A stretch of DNA of 64,000 nucleotides, taken from Marichromatium bheemlicum. GTDB lineage: Bacteria > Pseudomonadota > Gammaproteobacteria > Chromatiales > Chromatiaceae. The notes under the pieces were generated by a model. That model worked only from the letters and a program-made list of their open reading frames with translations. It did not search any database and was not told the origin of the DNA. This document shows positions 11,616 to 18,669 of the stretch, in pieces (position 1 is the stretch's first letter; every line of letters begins with the position of its first letter). A program made the position numbers and the translations under genes. The DNA lies in the NCBI RefSeq assembly GCF_012276755.1, contig NZ_JAAXKX010000014.1, forward strand, positions 46,712 to 110,711, in the 5' to 3' direction.

Positions 11616-12074
11616 TCAGCGCGGCGATATCGCCGCCGGGGCCTGTTCGAGCAACCCCCTGATGTTGCCGACGACGCGCTCGCCGCCCTCCTGGATCGCC
11701 GCGCGGATCAGCTTCTCGAAGGGGCGCATGAACAACTCGAGCCGCGCCAGCTCGAAGACGAAGGTCAGGCGGGTCCCGTGTGCGCTCGGCTCGAAGCGAT
11801 AGCTGATGTAGATCGGGGCGCTGAGCCCCTGGAAATCGATGCGGCGGTCCTGCTCGAAGACACAGACCTCGAAGGTCGCCTCGGTGCGGCGACCGTGATC
11901 GACCCGCACCTGTCGGCCGCGGCTGCCCAGCCGAATCGGCCCGGGCGAGAGCGCCTCGAGCGAGACCACTTCGGGCGACCAACGGCGATAGTTGTCGAAG
12001 AAGTCGACGGCGACGAAGGCGAAGACCTGATCCGGCGGGCGGGCGATGTGCGTGCTCGCTTGTGTTCTGACCAT
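11616..12074 (-). CDS. SRPBCC (START/polyketide-cyclase-like) protein
   Basis: A 152-residue protein with the SRPBCC helix-grip layout: an N-terminal strand with STHIARPPDQVFAFVAVDFF, central strands (TEATFEVCVFEQDRRIDFQG), and a long C-terminal helix (FMRPFEKLIRAAIQEGGERVVGNI). This fold binds small hydrophobic ligands, but the ligand cannot be read from sequence. There is no signal peptide. The gene lies upstream of the LOV gene in the same direction with a 49-bp gap, so light sensing and this protein may be co-expressed. The ATG at 12074 has only a weak ribosome site. Confidence 0.82.
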   Translation of the reverse strand: MVRTQASTHIARPPDQVFAFVAVDFFDNYRRWSPEVVSLEALSPGPIRLGSRGRQVRVDHGRRTEATFEVCVFEQDRRIDFQGLSAPIYISYRFEPSAHGTRLTFVFELARLELFMRPFEKLIRAAIQEGGERVVGNIRGLLEQAPAAISPR

Positions 12075-12217
12075 GGGTATCGGCTGCCGTGTGGCTGGGG
12101 TCGGCGCGTCCGTGCGCGGGCGGACGCTGGACGGGCATGCGCGAGCGGGCCCGAAACGGCCCGGTGGTCTATCTGGCGGCGGGGTGGGGGGAATTCCAGG
12201 GGGGCTGTCGGGGGTAC

Positions 12218-12430
12218 GAACCTCAAAGACGCGAAGGACGCCAAGGAAATGCTCGGTCAGCGCATTCGGATTGAGCGGCGCTCATGGCCGAGGACTGAGG
12301 GTTGACGCCGGTCCACGATCGTCTTGCTGATGCGTCCACCTTGTCTCCCCGCTGCCAAGGGGTGAGCAAGGTGGCGCTCGGAGGTCGAACGCTCGAAAAA
12401 CCTTTGCGTTCTTTGCGACTTGGCGGTTCA
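12218..12430. repeat. Interspersed inverted-arm repeat, locus B
   Basis: Left arm 12218-12246 begins GAACCTCAAAGACGCGAAGG. Right arm 12401-12430, read on the minus strand, begins TGAACCGCCAAGTCGCAAAG. The 150-bp centre differs from the other loci and has no tandem array. The element fills the 378-bp gap between the SRPBCC gene and the ankyrin lipoprotein. No gene is credible inside. Confidence 0.8.
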
Positions 12431-12452
12431 GTCTCCTGAATGCCGTACTCGA

Positions 12453-13007
12453 TCAACCCGCCTGCAGCAGCGCGAGGATCTCGGGCTTGTCGTTAATGCG
12501 CGCCCAGTCGGCGGCGGTCTTGCCCTCGAAGTCCTTGAGGGTGCGATCGGCGCCGTGTTGCAACAGGGTCTCGACGGCGGCGGTACGGCCCTGGTTGGTG
12601 GCCCAGATCAGTGCGGTCCACCCCCGAGTCTGCTCCTGATGATCGATCATCGCGCCGTGCTGCAGCAGCAGGTCGACGATGTCGGCGTGATTGTTGGAGG
12701 CGGCGAGCATCATCGCGGTGTAACCGCCCTTGTCCTCGGCATCGATGGTGGCGCCGGCGGCGAGCAGGCGTTCGACCACGGCGGTGTGGCCGTTGAGCGC
12801 GGCCTTCATCAACGGGGTCCAATCGCAGTTGTCGCGCACATCGGGTTGACCGGTGCGCGAGAGCAGGCCGTCGAGCGCGCCGAGGTCGCCTTGTGCGGCG
12901 AATTCGAGCAGGGCGGGGTCGCCTGCGCCTTGATCGTCGGGGCCGCCGCAGCCGGTGAGGGCGACGAGCAGCAGGGTGACGAGAAGGAGAGTACGTGCGG
13001 GTGTCAT
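12453..13007 (-). CDS. Ankyrin-repeat lipoprotein
   Basis: A 184-residue predicted lipoprotein. The N-terminus MTPARTLLLVTLLLVALTGC has a lipobox (LTGC) with the lipidated cysteine at residue 20. At least four ankyrin repeats follow, with the TPLMKAALNGH, TAMMLAASNNH and TALIWATNQGR helices readable, spaced 33-34 residues. Ankyrin repeats bind proteins. The start at 13007 has GGAAG 5 bp upstream; upstream in-frame starts would bury the signal peptide. It is 83 bp downstream of another lipoprotein gene on the same strand. The partner is unknown. Confidence 0.88.
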   Translation of the reverse strand: MTPARTLLLVTLLLVALTGCGGPDDQGAGDPALLEFAAQGDLGALDGLLSRTGQPDVRDNCDWTPLMKAALNGHTAVVERLLAAGATIDAEDKGGYTAMMLAASNNHADIVDLLLQHGAMIDHQEQTRGWTALIWATNQGRTAAVETLLQHGADRTLKDFEGKTAADWARINDKPEILALLQAG

Positions 13008-13090
13008 GGTCACTTCCGGGTTGAGAGGTTGGTGAGTGTCGAGAGGTCGTATCGACCCCTCGACTTGTGACGAAAAGGGGTGGCCGAGGG

Positions 13091-14053
13091 TTACAGCAGC
13101 CCGCGACAGCTCCCATCGTGACATTGCACCAGGATGCTGTCGGTGCCCTCGCAGGGGACCTTGTGGATTTCGCCGTCGGTGCGGGTGTCGATGAGTACTG
13201 CGCCCTCGGCGGTGAGTACGCAGCCACGCAGCCGTGCGTACTGCTCGGCATAGGCCGCCCAGGTGACGTCACGGTGCTGGGGGGTAAGGCTGAGCATCTG
13301 GGAGGGTGTCTGTAGTGGTTCGGGCGCGGCGGGTGGCTGCGGTCGCAGCATCGGGGTGGCGTCGACCACGGGTGCCGGGTCCGGCCGAGCGCGCCGGCGT
13401 TCGGTGAGCATTGGTGCGCCGGTCTGCGGTCTCGGCACCAGTGGCGGCCGGTCGGCTGACGCGGGGGCGCTGGCTGTGTCGCCGCTGGCCTCCGCTTCTG
13501 CCACGGGGGTTGGTGCGGTCGGGGCGGGCGTCGGTAGCGGCGGTGCCGCCGTAGCGAGACGGTGGTGGTGGGTCTGCCAGTTCTGCTCGAGCGCGCTGAG
13601 TGACTGGGCCAACATCGGTTGCAGCCGGGCGGTGACGTCGAGCCGCTCCGGGTCGGCTTGGTCGGGGCGAGGGCGGATCAGGCTGGCGGCCGAGGCCACC
13701 CGCACCTGGGCGCCCTCACCGATGAAGTAGCTGGCGACCTCGAGCCTGCTCCCCGTGGGCAGTTGCTCGGGGGCGAGGGCGCGGGCCAACGCCGAGTCGG
13801 GGTGGACCGGGCGTTCGAGCAACAACCGCTCGGGGTCGCTGTGGACGATCCGCCAGCCCTTGCTGCGGGCCGCGCCCATCGCCAGTGCTCGGACTTGGTC
13901 ACGCTCACGCGCCGCCAGCTGGATCTGCGGCAGGCCGGAGAGGTCGTCCGGGATCAACGATTGCGGCGGCGGTTCCGGGGTGGTCGCACAGCCGCCGAGC
14001 AGCCAAGCGGTGAGCGGGATCACGAAGAGATGCGCTGCCAGACGTCGGTTCAC
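13091..14053 (-). CDS. Predicted lipoprotein, proline-rich, function unknown
   Basis: A 320-residue protein starting at GTG 14053 (AAGAGGA ribosome site 6 bp upstream). The first 19 residues form a lipoprotein signal with lipobox LGGC. Residues 35-150 look folded, with MGAARSKGWRIVHSDPERLLLERP and VASYFIGEGAQVRV. A Pro/Ala/Thr-rich linker follows. The last 55 residues (RGCVLTAEGAVLID, then CEGTDSILVQCHDGSC) hold four cysteines that could form disulfides in the periplasm. I do not recognise a family. It sits between petA and the ankyrin lipoprotein, all on the minus strand. Confidence 0.75.
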   Translation of the reverse strand: MNRRLAAHLFVIPLTAWLLGGCATTPEPPPQSLIPDDLSGLPQIQLAARERDQVRALAMGAARSKGWRIVHSDPERLLLERPVHPDSALARALAPEQLPTGSRLEVASYFIGEGAQVRVASAASLIRPRPDQADPERLDVTARLQPMLAQSLSALEQNWQTHHHRLATAAPPLPTPAPTAPTPVAEAEASGDTASAPASADRPPLVPRPQTGAPMLTERRRARPDPAPVVDATPMLRPQPPAAPEPLQTPSQMLSLTPQHRDVTWAAYAEQYARLRGCVLTAEGAVLIDTRTDGEIHKVPCEGTDSILVQCHDGSCRGLL

Positions 14054-14201
14054 GCCGAGTCCTCTTGTCGGTTCAGGGTCGCTGGGAGATGGGGTGTCGG
14101 CCGGGTAGGCCCCAGGGCGATGGACGGGCCGACACGACACGCGTCGATGTCGGCCCAAAGGCGAAAATCTACGCCAAGCCCGTGGTGCTGTCGAGCGGGC
14201 C

Positions 14202-14792
14202 TCAGGCGGTGCCGTCCTCGCCGATCAGCAGGGTGGTGTCATTGAGATAGGTGTGCTTGGGGATGACCAGGTTGGTCGGGGCCGGCACACCCTTGAAGAC
14301 GCGCGCGGCGAGGTCGAAGCGCGAGCCGTGGCAGGGGCAGAAGAAGCCACCCTTCCAATCGGCGCCGAGGTCTTCGGGGGCGAACTCGGGGCGGTAGGTC
14401 GGCGAGCAGCCGAGGTGGGTGCAGATCCCGATGGCGACCAGATACTCGGGCTTGATCGAGCGGGTCGGGTTCTGGCAGTACTCGGGCTGCTGGGGCACCT
14501 CGGAGGCGGGATCGACCAGCTTGGGGTCGTTGCTCGCCAGCATCTCGAGCATCTTCGGCGTGCGGTGCACCACCCACACCGGTTTGCCGCGCCACTTGAC
14601 GCGCAGCAACGCGCCGGGCTCGATCTTGCTGATATCGGCCTCGACCGGTGCGCCGGCGGCGCGTGCACGCGCGCTCGGGTTCATCGAGGCGACGAAGGGG
14701 ACCAGTGCGAAGCCGGCACCGACGGCACCGACGGCACTGGTCGCGGCGACCAGCAGGCGACGTCGTGTCTTGTTGACCGCTGTAGCGCTCAT
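14202..14792 (-). CDS. petA: Rieske iron-sulfur subunit of cytochrome bc1 (PetA), without petBC
   Basis: Electron carrier of the quinol:cytochrome c reductase. The 196-residue protein has a twin-arginine signal (NKTRRRLLVAATSAVG) and membrane anchor at about 8-35. The [2Fe-2S] ligands lie in CTHLGC and CPCHGS, joined by the proteobacterial loop SPTYRPEFAPEDLG. The start at 14792 has AAGGAG 8 bp upstream. In most proteobacteria petA is followed by petB and petC. Here the next gene on the strand, 148 bp on, is a lipoprotein. This copy may be a second, specialised Rieske protein or a relocated one. It is divergent from the DUF134 operon. Confidence 0.92.
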   Translation of the reverse strand: MSATAVNKTRRRLLVAATSAVGAVGAGFALVPFVASMNPSARARAAGAPVEADISKIEPGALLRVKWRGKPVWVVHRTPKMLEMLASNDPKLVDPASEVPQQPEYCQNPTRSIKPEYLVAIGICTHLGCSPTYRPEFAPEDLGADWKGGFFCPCHGSRFDLAARVFKGVPAPTNLVIPKHTYLNDTTLLIGEDGTA

Positions 14793-14966
14793 GATTCAGG
14801 GCTCCTTGTCTGATGCGTATCCCTGGGGGATGTCGGGTGGCGTCCGGGGCAAACTGCAATCGCCCGGCGTCCGTTTGGGATGCGTGTCGTTGCGAAAAAG
14901 AATCTCTACGGTGAATTTCAGTGTCTCGTCTTTCTTGACTAAAACACCCTGATATTTGTCAATGCA

Positions 14967-14986
14967 AAACGCACATATGTGCGTTT
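14967..14986. promoter_or_regulatory. 20-bp perfect palindrome, probable operator
   Basis: AAACGCACATATGTGCGTTT is perfectly self-complementary over 20 bp. It lies in the 239-bp divergent region between petA and the DUF134 gene, 45 bp before the latter's GTG. Its A/T-rich setting contrasts with the GC-rich genes around it. A dimeric regulator site is the simplest reading, and the adjacent DUF134 helix-turn-helix protein is a candidate ligand. No confident promoter elements could be paired with it. Confidence 0.7.
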
Positions 14987-15031
14987 GAATATGCTCCCAG
15001 AATCCACCCGAGACACCCCAGCGGAGGCCCT

Positions 15032-15409
15032 GTGCCCGGTCGACGACGTCGCGTCCGCCGGATCGGACTCGATCCCGGACGGATCTGTTTCAAGCCCTGC
15101 GGTCGCCAGGGCAGCACCCTAGAGACGGTGGTGCTGCGCGCCGACGAGATGGAGGCGTTGCGCCTGTGTGACCTCGAACGGCTCTACCAGGAAGAGAGTG
15201 CTCGGCGCATGGGTATCTCGCGGACCACGCTGTCGCGCACCCTCGCCCAAGCCCGAGCCAAGGTCACTGGCGCCTTGCTCGTCGGGCAGCGCCTGGTGAT
15301 CCAGATCCCGGAACACGGGGAGGACCAACCGCATGGCGTCTCGCCTTCTGACAACGACCGACCCCGTTCAGTGCCCGAGGGCACTGAACAGAGAGATGAA
15401 AACCCATGA
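15032..15409 (+). CDS. DUF134 (UPF0251) helix-turn-helix protein
   Basis: A 125-residue DUF134 protein. It carries a sigma-factor-like helix-turn-helix (ARRMGISRTTLSRTLAQARAKV, about 52-73) and two cysteines in ICFKPCG near residue 20 that could bind metal or sense redox state. The GTG start has GGAGG 5 bp upstream. Its stop overlaps the next start (ATGA), so it is the first gene of the operon. DUF134 proteins commonly sit beside NifX/NifB-type proteins in anaerobes. Its role as regulator of this operon is inferred from fold, position and the palindrome at 14967. Confidence 0.88.
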   Translation: MPGRRRRVRRIGLDPGRICFKPCGRQGSTLETVVLRADEMEALRLCDLERLYQEESARRMGISRTTLSRTLAQARAKVTGALLVGQRLVIQIPEHGEDQPHGVSPSDNDRPRSVPEGTEQRDENP

Positions 15410-15768
15410 AAAAGATCGTGATGACCGCCAATGACGCCCTCGGTCTCGCCGGCGAGATGTCGATGCACTTCGGCCATTGCAGCCATTTCGTGGTCGCCCA
15501 GGTCGACGAGGCCAATCGGCTCGTCGGTGCCGAGGTGATCGCCAACCCCTTCGCCGAGGCCCATCAGCCGGGGCAACTGCCGGCCTATATCCGCTCGCTC
15601 GGTGCCGACGTGGTGCTCGCCGGCGGTATGGGCGCCAAGGCCATCGAGCTATTCGCGCGCAACGGTATCGAGGTCGTCACCGGTGCGCGTCCCGGGGTCG
15701 AGGAGACCCTCAACGCCTATCTCGCCGGCGAGCTGAGCGGCGTCTCCCAGTGCGCCCACGCCCACTGA
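15406..15768 (+). CDS. NifX/NifB-type metal-cluster-binding protein (ORP-like), copy 1
   Basis: A 120-residue single-domain member of the dinitrogenase Fe-Mo cofactor biosynthesis family (ribonuclease H-like fold). Family features are MHFGHCSHFVVAQVD near residue 21, LPAYIRSLGADVVLAGGMG and a conserved AIELFARNGIEVVTG. The C-terminus ends QCAHAH, a possible metal ligand. The Desulfovibrio orange protein, which holds a Mo-Cu sulfide cluster, belongs to this family. No nif structural genes are in the window, so a nitrogenase role is not supported. It overlaps the DUF134 stop by 4 bp and precedes a second copy by 22 bp. Confidence 0.87.
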   Translation: MKKIVMTANDALGLAGEMSMHFGHCSHFVVAQVDEANRLVGAEVIANPFAEAHQPGQLPAYIRSLGADVVLAGGMGAKAIELFARNGIEVVTGARPGVEETLNAYLAGELSGVSQCAHAH

Positions 15769-15790
15769 CAACAACACGAGGAATCGCCTC

Positions 15791-16270
15791 ATGAAGATCG
15801 TGATCTCCGCAACCGCCCAGGGTCAGGATGCCTCGGTCGATGCCCGACTCGGACGCTGTGCCTATTTCGCCGTGGTCGATACCGAGAGCGGTGACTTCCA
15901 GGCCATGCCCAACCCCTTCCTCGAGACCAATGGCGGCGCCGGTACCCGTACCGCGCAGTGGATCGTCGGACAGCGCGCCGAGCTGCTGCTCACCGGGCGC
16001 TGTGGCCCCAAGGCGGCGATGGTGCTCGAGCGCGCCGGGGTGCGGGTCGTCGAGGGGGTCTCGGGGAGTGTCGCCGAGGCCGTCGAACGTCACGCTGGGC
16101 AGGGGAACGTACTCGCGCCGGCCGGTGCGGGTCGTGGTGCCGGGCGTGAGCCCTGTGACGGCATCGCCCGCTGTGGCGGTGGTCGGGGCCGGGGCAACGG
16201 TGCGGCCATGGGCAGTGGTCGCGGCATGGGCGTGGGCCGCGGCCTGGGCAACGGCCGCGGTCGGGGCTGA
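15791..16270 (+). CDS. NifX/NifB-type metal-cluster-binding protein, copy 2, with Gly/Arg tail
   Basis: A 159-residue protein. Residues 1-105 are a second NifX/NifB-type domain (VDARLGRCAYFAVVD, TAQWIVGQRAELLLTGRCG, AMVLERAGVRVVEG). Residues 110-159 form a low-complexity tail of Gly, Arg and Met with two cysteines (GREPCDGIARCGGG, then GRGMGVGRGLGNGRGRG). Such glycine tails are seen in some members of this family, and their role is not known. It starts 22 bp after copy 1 and ends 3 bp before the first MinD ATPase. The two copies are clearly diverged, so they probably have distinct roles. Confidence 0.87.
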   Translation: MKIVISATAQGQDASVDARLGRCAYFAVVDTESGDFQAMPNPFLETNGGAGTRTAQWIVGQRAELLLTGRCGPKAAMVLERAGVRVVEGVSGSVAEAVERHAGQGNVLAPAGAGRGAGREPCDGIARCGGGRGRGNGAAMGSGRGMGVGRGLGNGRGRG

Positions 16271-16273
16271 GCG

Positions 16274-17122
16274 ATGCGGGCGCTGACCATCGCCGTGGCC
16301 AGCGGCAAGGGCGGCACCGGCAAGACCACGGTGGCGACCAACCTGGCGCTGGCGCTCGAACGGGCGCAATACGCCGACTGCGACGTCGAGGCGCCCAACG
16401 GACACCTGTTCCTGCGCCCCCACTTCGACCGGCGCGAGCCGGTTGGGGTGCGCGTCCCGCGCATCGACCCCGAGCGCTGCACCCTGTGCGGCGACTGTGT
16501 CGAGGCCTGTGCCTTCAACGCCCTGGCGCTCACACCCGACGAGCTGATGGTGTTCGACGAGCTCTGCCACGGTTGCGGTGCCTGCGACTACGTCTGCCGT
16601 GTCGAGGGCGCGCTCGGCGAGGTCGAGCGCCCGATCGGCGAGATCGCCGTCGGTCAGGCCGACACCCTGCCGGTGCTTCAGGGCGAACTCGCCATCGGCG
16701 AGCGCTCGGCGGTGCCGGTGATCAAGGCGCTCAAGCGGCGTCTGGAGCCGGGGCTGGCGACCATCTTCGACGCCCCGCCGGGCACCGCCTGCCCGATGGT
16801 CGAGACCCTCGACGGCGTCGACTTCTGTCTGCTGGTCACCGAGCCCACTCCCTCGGGCCTGCACGACCTGCGCCTCGCCGTTGCGGTGACGCGCGCGCTC
16901 GGGGTGCCCTGTGGAGTGGTGATCAACCGCTGCGACATCGGCGATCAGGGCGTGGAGGAGTACTGTCGCGCCGAATCGATCCCGGTGCTGCTCGAGATCC
17001 CCTTCACCCGCGCCCTCGCCGAGGCCTACGCGCGTGGCGAACCCTGGGTGCACACCGCGCCCGAGTGGCGCGTACGCTTCCAACGGCTCTACTCACAGAT
17101 CGAGGCACTGCTGCCGGTATGA
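16274..17122 (+). CDS. MinD-superfamily ATPase with inserted ferredoxin domain, copy 1
   Basis: A 282-residue P-loop ATPase of the Mrp/NBP35/MinD group. The deviant Walker A is ASGKGGTGKTT near residues 9-19. A ferredoxin insert at about 65-113 has two four-cysteine motifs, CTLCGDCVEAC and CHGCGACDYVC, for two 4Fe-4S clusters. Later motifs are IFDAPPGTACP and LLVTEPTPSGLHDL. Proteins of this architecture occur in pairs in anaerobes, including the ORP complex of Desulfovibrio, and probably use ATP for cluster delivery. It overlaps the DsrE gene by 4 bp. The exact cluster cargo is not known. Confidence 0.92.
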   Translation: MRALTIAVASGKGGTGKTTVATNLALALERAQYADCDVEAPNGHLFLRPHFDRREPVGVRVPRIDPERCTLCGDCVEACAFNALALTPDELMVFDELCHGCGACDYVCRVEGALGEVERPIGEIAVGQADTLPVLQGELAIGERSAVPVIKALKRRLEPGLATIFDAPPGTACPMVETLDGVDFCLLVTEPTPSGLHDLRLAVAVTRALGVPCGVVINRCDIGDQGVEEYCRAESIPVLLEIPFTRALAEAYARGEPWVHTAPEWRVRFQRLYSQIEALLPV

Positions 17123-17475
17123 CCATCCTGATCGTCCTCAACCACCACCCCTACGACAGCACCGACGTGACCTGGAACGCGCTGCGTCTGGCCGCCACCC
17201 TGCTCGACCAGGGCCAGCGGGTGCGGCTGTTCCTGATGAACGACGCGGTCGATCTGGCACGCGATGCCTGTCGCCCGCCCGAGGGCTACGACCAGGACCT
17301 CGGCGCCATGCTCAAGGCGCTGATCGCGCGCGAGGTCCCGGTGCAGGTCTGCGGCTCGTGCATGGCGCGCTGTGGGCTCTACAAGAACCAGCCCTATTTC
17401 GCCGGTGCCGAGACCTCGACCATGGCGGTGCTCGCCGACTGGGTCGCGAGCAGCGACAAGGTGCTGACCTTCTGA
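17119..17475 (+). CDS. DsrE/DsrF-like family protein
   Basis: A 118-residue DsrE-family protein (MTILIVLNHHPYDSTDVTWNAL at the start, then RVRLFLMNDAV and a cysteine-bearing VQVCGSCMARCGLY near residues 76-89). DsrE-like proteins carry sulfur on cysteines. The CxxCxxxC here gives three cysteines, more than the single active cysteine of DsrE itself. The ATG overlaps the stop of the first MinD ATPase, so translation is probably coupled. Placement within the metal-cluster operon suggests sulfur donation or redox sensing during cluster assembly. This is not one of the classical dsr locus genes, which are absent here. Confidence 0.85.
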   Translation: MTILIVLNHHPYDSTDVTWNALRLAATLLDQGQRVRLFLMNDAVDLARDACRPPEGYDQDLGAMLKALIAREVPVQVCGSCMARCGLYKNQPYFAGAETSTMAVLADWVASSDKVLTF

Positions 17476-17616
17476 GGTCGGTGCGGGCGAGCATCCGCGC
17501 CGCGCCCCGGGCTGGTGCCATGGCGCGCCGTGCCCCGGGGTGAACCCCGTAACCCCTAATCCTGGAGGAGGGCGCGAGGGTCGTCGTGACCCGTCAGCGC
17601 GCCCGCGCGAGACCAC

Positions 17617-18495
17617 ATGAAGGAACTCACCATCATCAGCGGCAAGGGCGGCACCGGCAAGACCACGGTGAGCGCCGCCTTCGCCACCCTGGCTCAGCAC
17701 AAGGTGGTGGCCGACTGCGATGTCGACGCCGCCGACATGCACCTGCTGCTCGACCCGCGCGAGCGCGCCGGCGGCGACTTCATCGGCGGCGCGACACCGC
17801 GGATCGACCCCGAACTGTGCGCCGAGTGCGGGGACTGCGCCGCCTGGTGCCGGTTCGAGGCGATCGAGCTCGACTTCGACGCGGGCTATCGCATCAACCC
17901 CTTCGCCTGCGAGCACTGCGGGCTGTGCGCACGGGTCTGTCCCGAGGAGGCGATCGTCCTGGAGACCCGCCCGAGCGGTCGCTGGATGGTCTCCGACAGT
18001 CGTCATGGCACCCTGGTCCACGCCCAGCTCGGCGTCGGTGAGGACAACTCCGGCAAGCTCGTCACCCTGGTGCGGCGCGAGGCGCGGCGTCAGGCCGAGG
18101 CCGAGGGCGCGGCGCTGATCCTCAACGACGGCCCGCCCGGGATCGGCTGTCCGGTGAGCGCCGCCATCACCGGTGTCGATCTGGTGCTCGCCGTCACCGA
18201 GCCGACCCTCTCCGGGCTGCACGACCTGCAGCGCGTCGCCGAACTCTGCGTCCACTTCGCCATCCCGCTGGTCGTCTGCATCAACAAGGCCGATCTCAAC
18301 CCGGAGAACGGTGCGACCATCCGTGACTGGTGTGGTGCGCGCGACATCGAGGTGATCGGTGAACTGCCCTTCGACCCCGTGGTCGCCCGCGCCCTGGTCG
18401 CGCGCAAGAGCCTCGCCGAGTACGACGGCGGTGGTGCATCGAGTGCGGTGATCGAGCTGTGGGAACGGGTGAAAACGCGCCTGGGGGTGGAGTGA
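17617..18495 (+). CDS. MinD-superfamily ATPase with inserted ferredoxin domain, copy 2
   Basis: A 292-residue partner of the ATPase at 16274 with the same layout. The P-loop is ISGKGGTGKTT (about 8-18). The insert has CAECGDCAAWC and CEHCGLCARVC, again two 4Fe-4S motifs. Later motifs are ILNDGPPGIGCP and LAVTEPTLSGLHDL. The two copies likely form a heterodimer, as proposed for the paired ATPases of the ORP complex. A 141-bp gap separates it from DsrE, so it may have its own promoter, but orientation and family tie it to the cluster. The ribosome site at the chosen ATG is weak. Confidence 0.92.
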   Translation: MKELTIISGKGGTGKTTVSAAFATLAQHKVVADCDVDAADMHLLLDPRERAGGDFIGGATPRIDPELCAECGDCAAWCRFEAIELDFDAGYRINPFACEHCGLCARVCPEEAIVLETRPSGRWMVSDSRHGTLVHAQLGVGEDNSGKLVTLVRREARRQAEAEGAALILNDGPPGIGCPVSAAITGVDLVLAVTEPTLSGLHDLQRVAELCVHFAIPLVVCINKADLNPENGATIRDWCGARDIEVIGELPFDPVVARALVARKSLAEYDGGGASSAVIELWERVKTRLGVE

Positions 18496-18513
18496 GACGG
18501 GCGCCTGGGGAGA

Positions 18514-18589
<76 letters not shown>

Positions 18590-18669
18590 TACTCAAGCCC
18601 GAGAATTCTAGCCAGCTTTCCGCTCGACATCAATCCCTGGCGGAGAAAGCCATCCGCCGCCGGAAGATT

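Noticed and set aside
15406..16270. Nitrogenase cofactor genes (nifX, nifB)
   Set aside because: The proteins are single small domains without the radical-SAM part of NifB, and no nif genes are nearby; the MinD and DUF134 context points to the ORP-type family.
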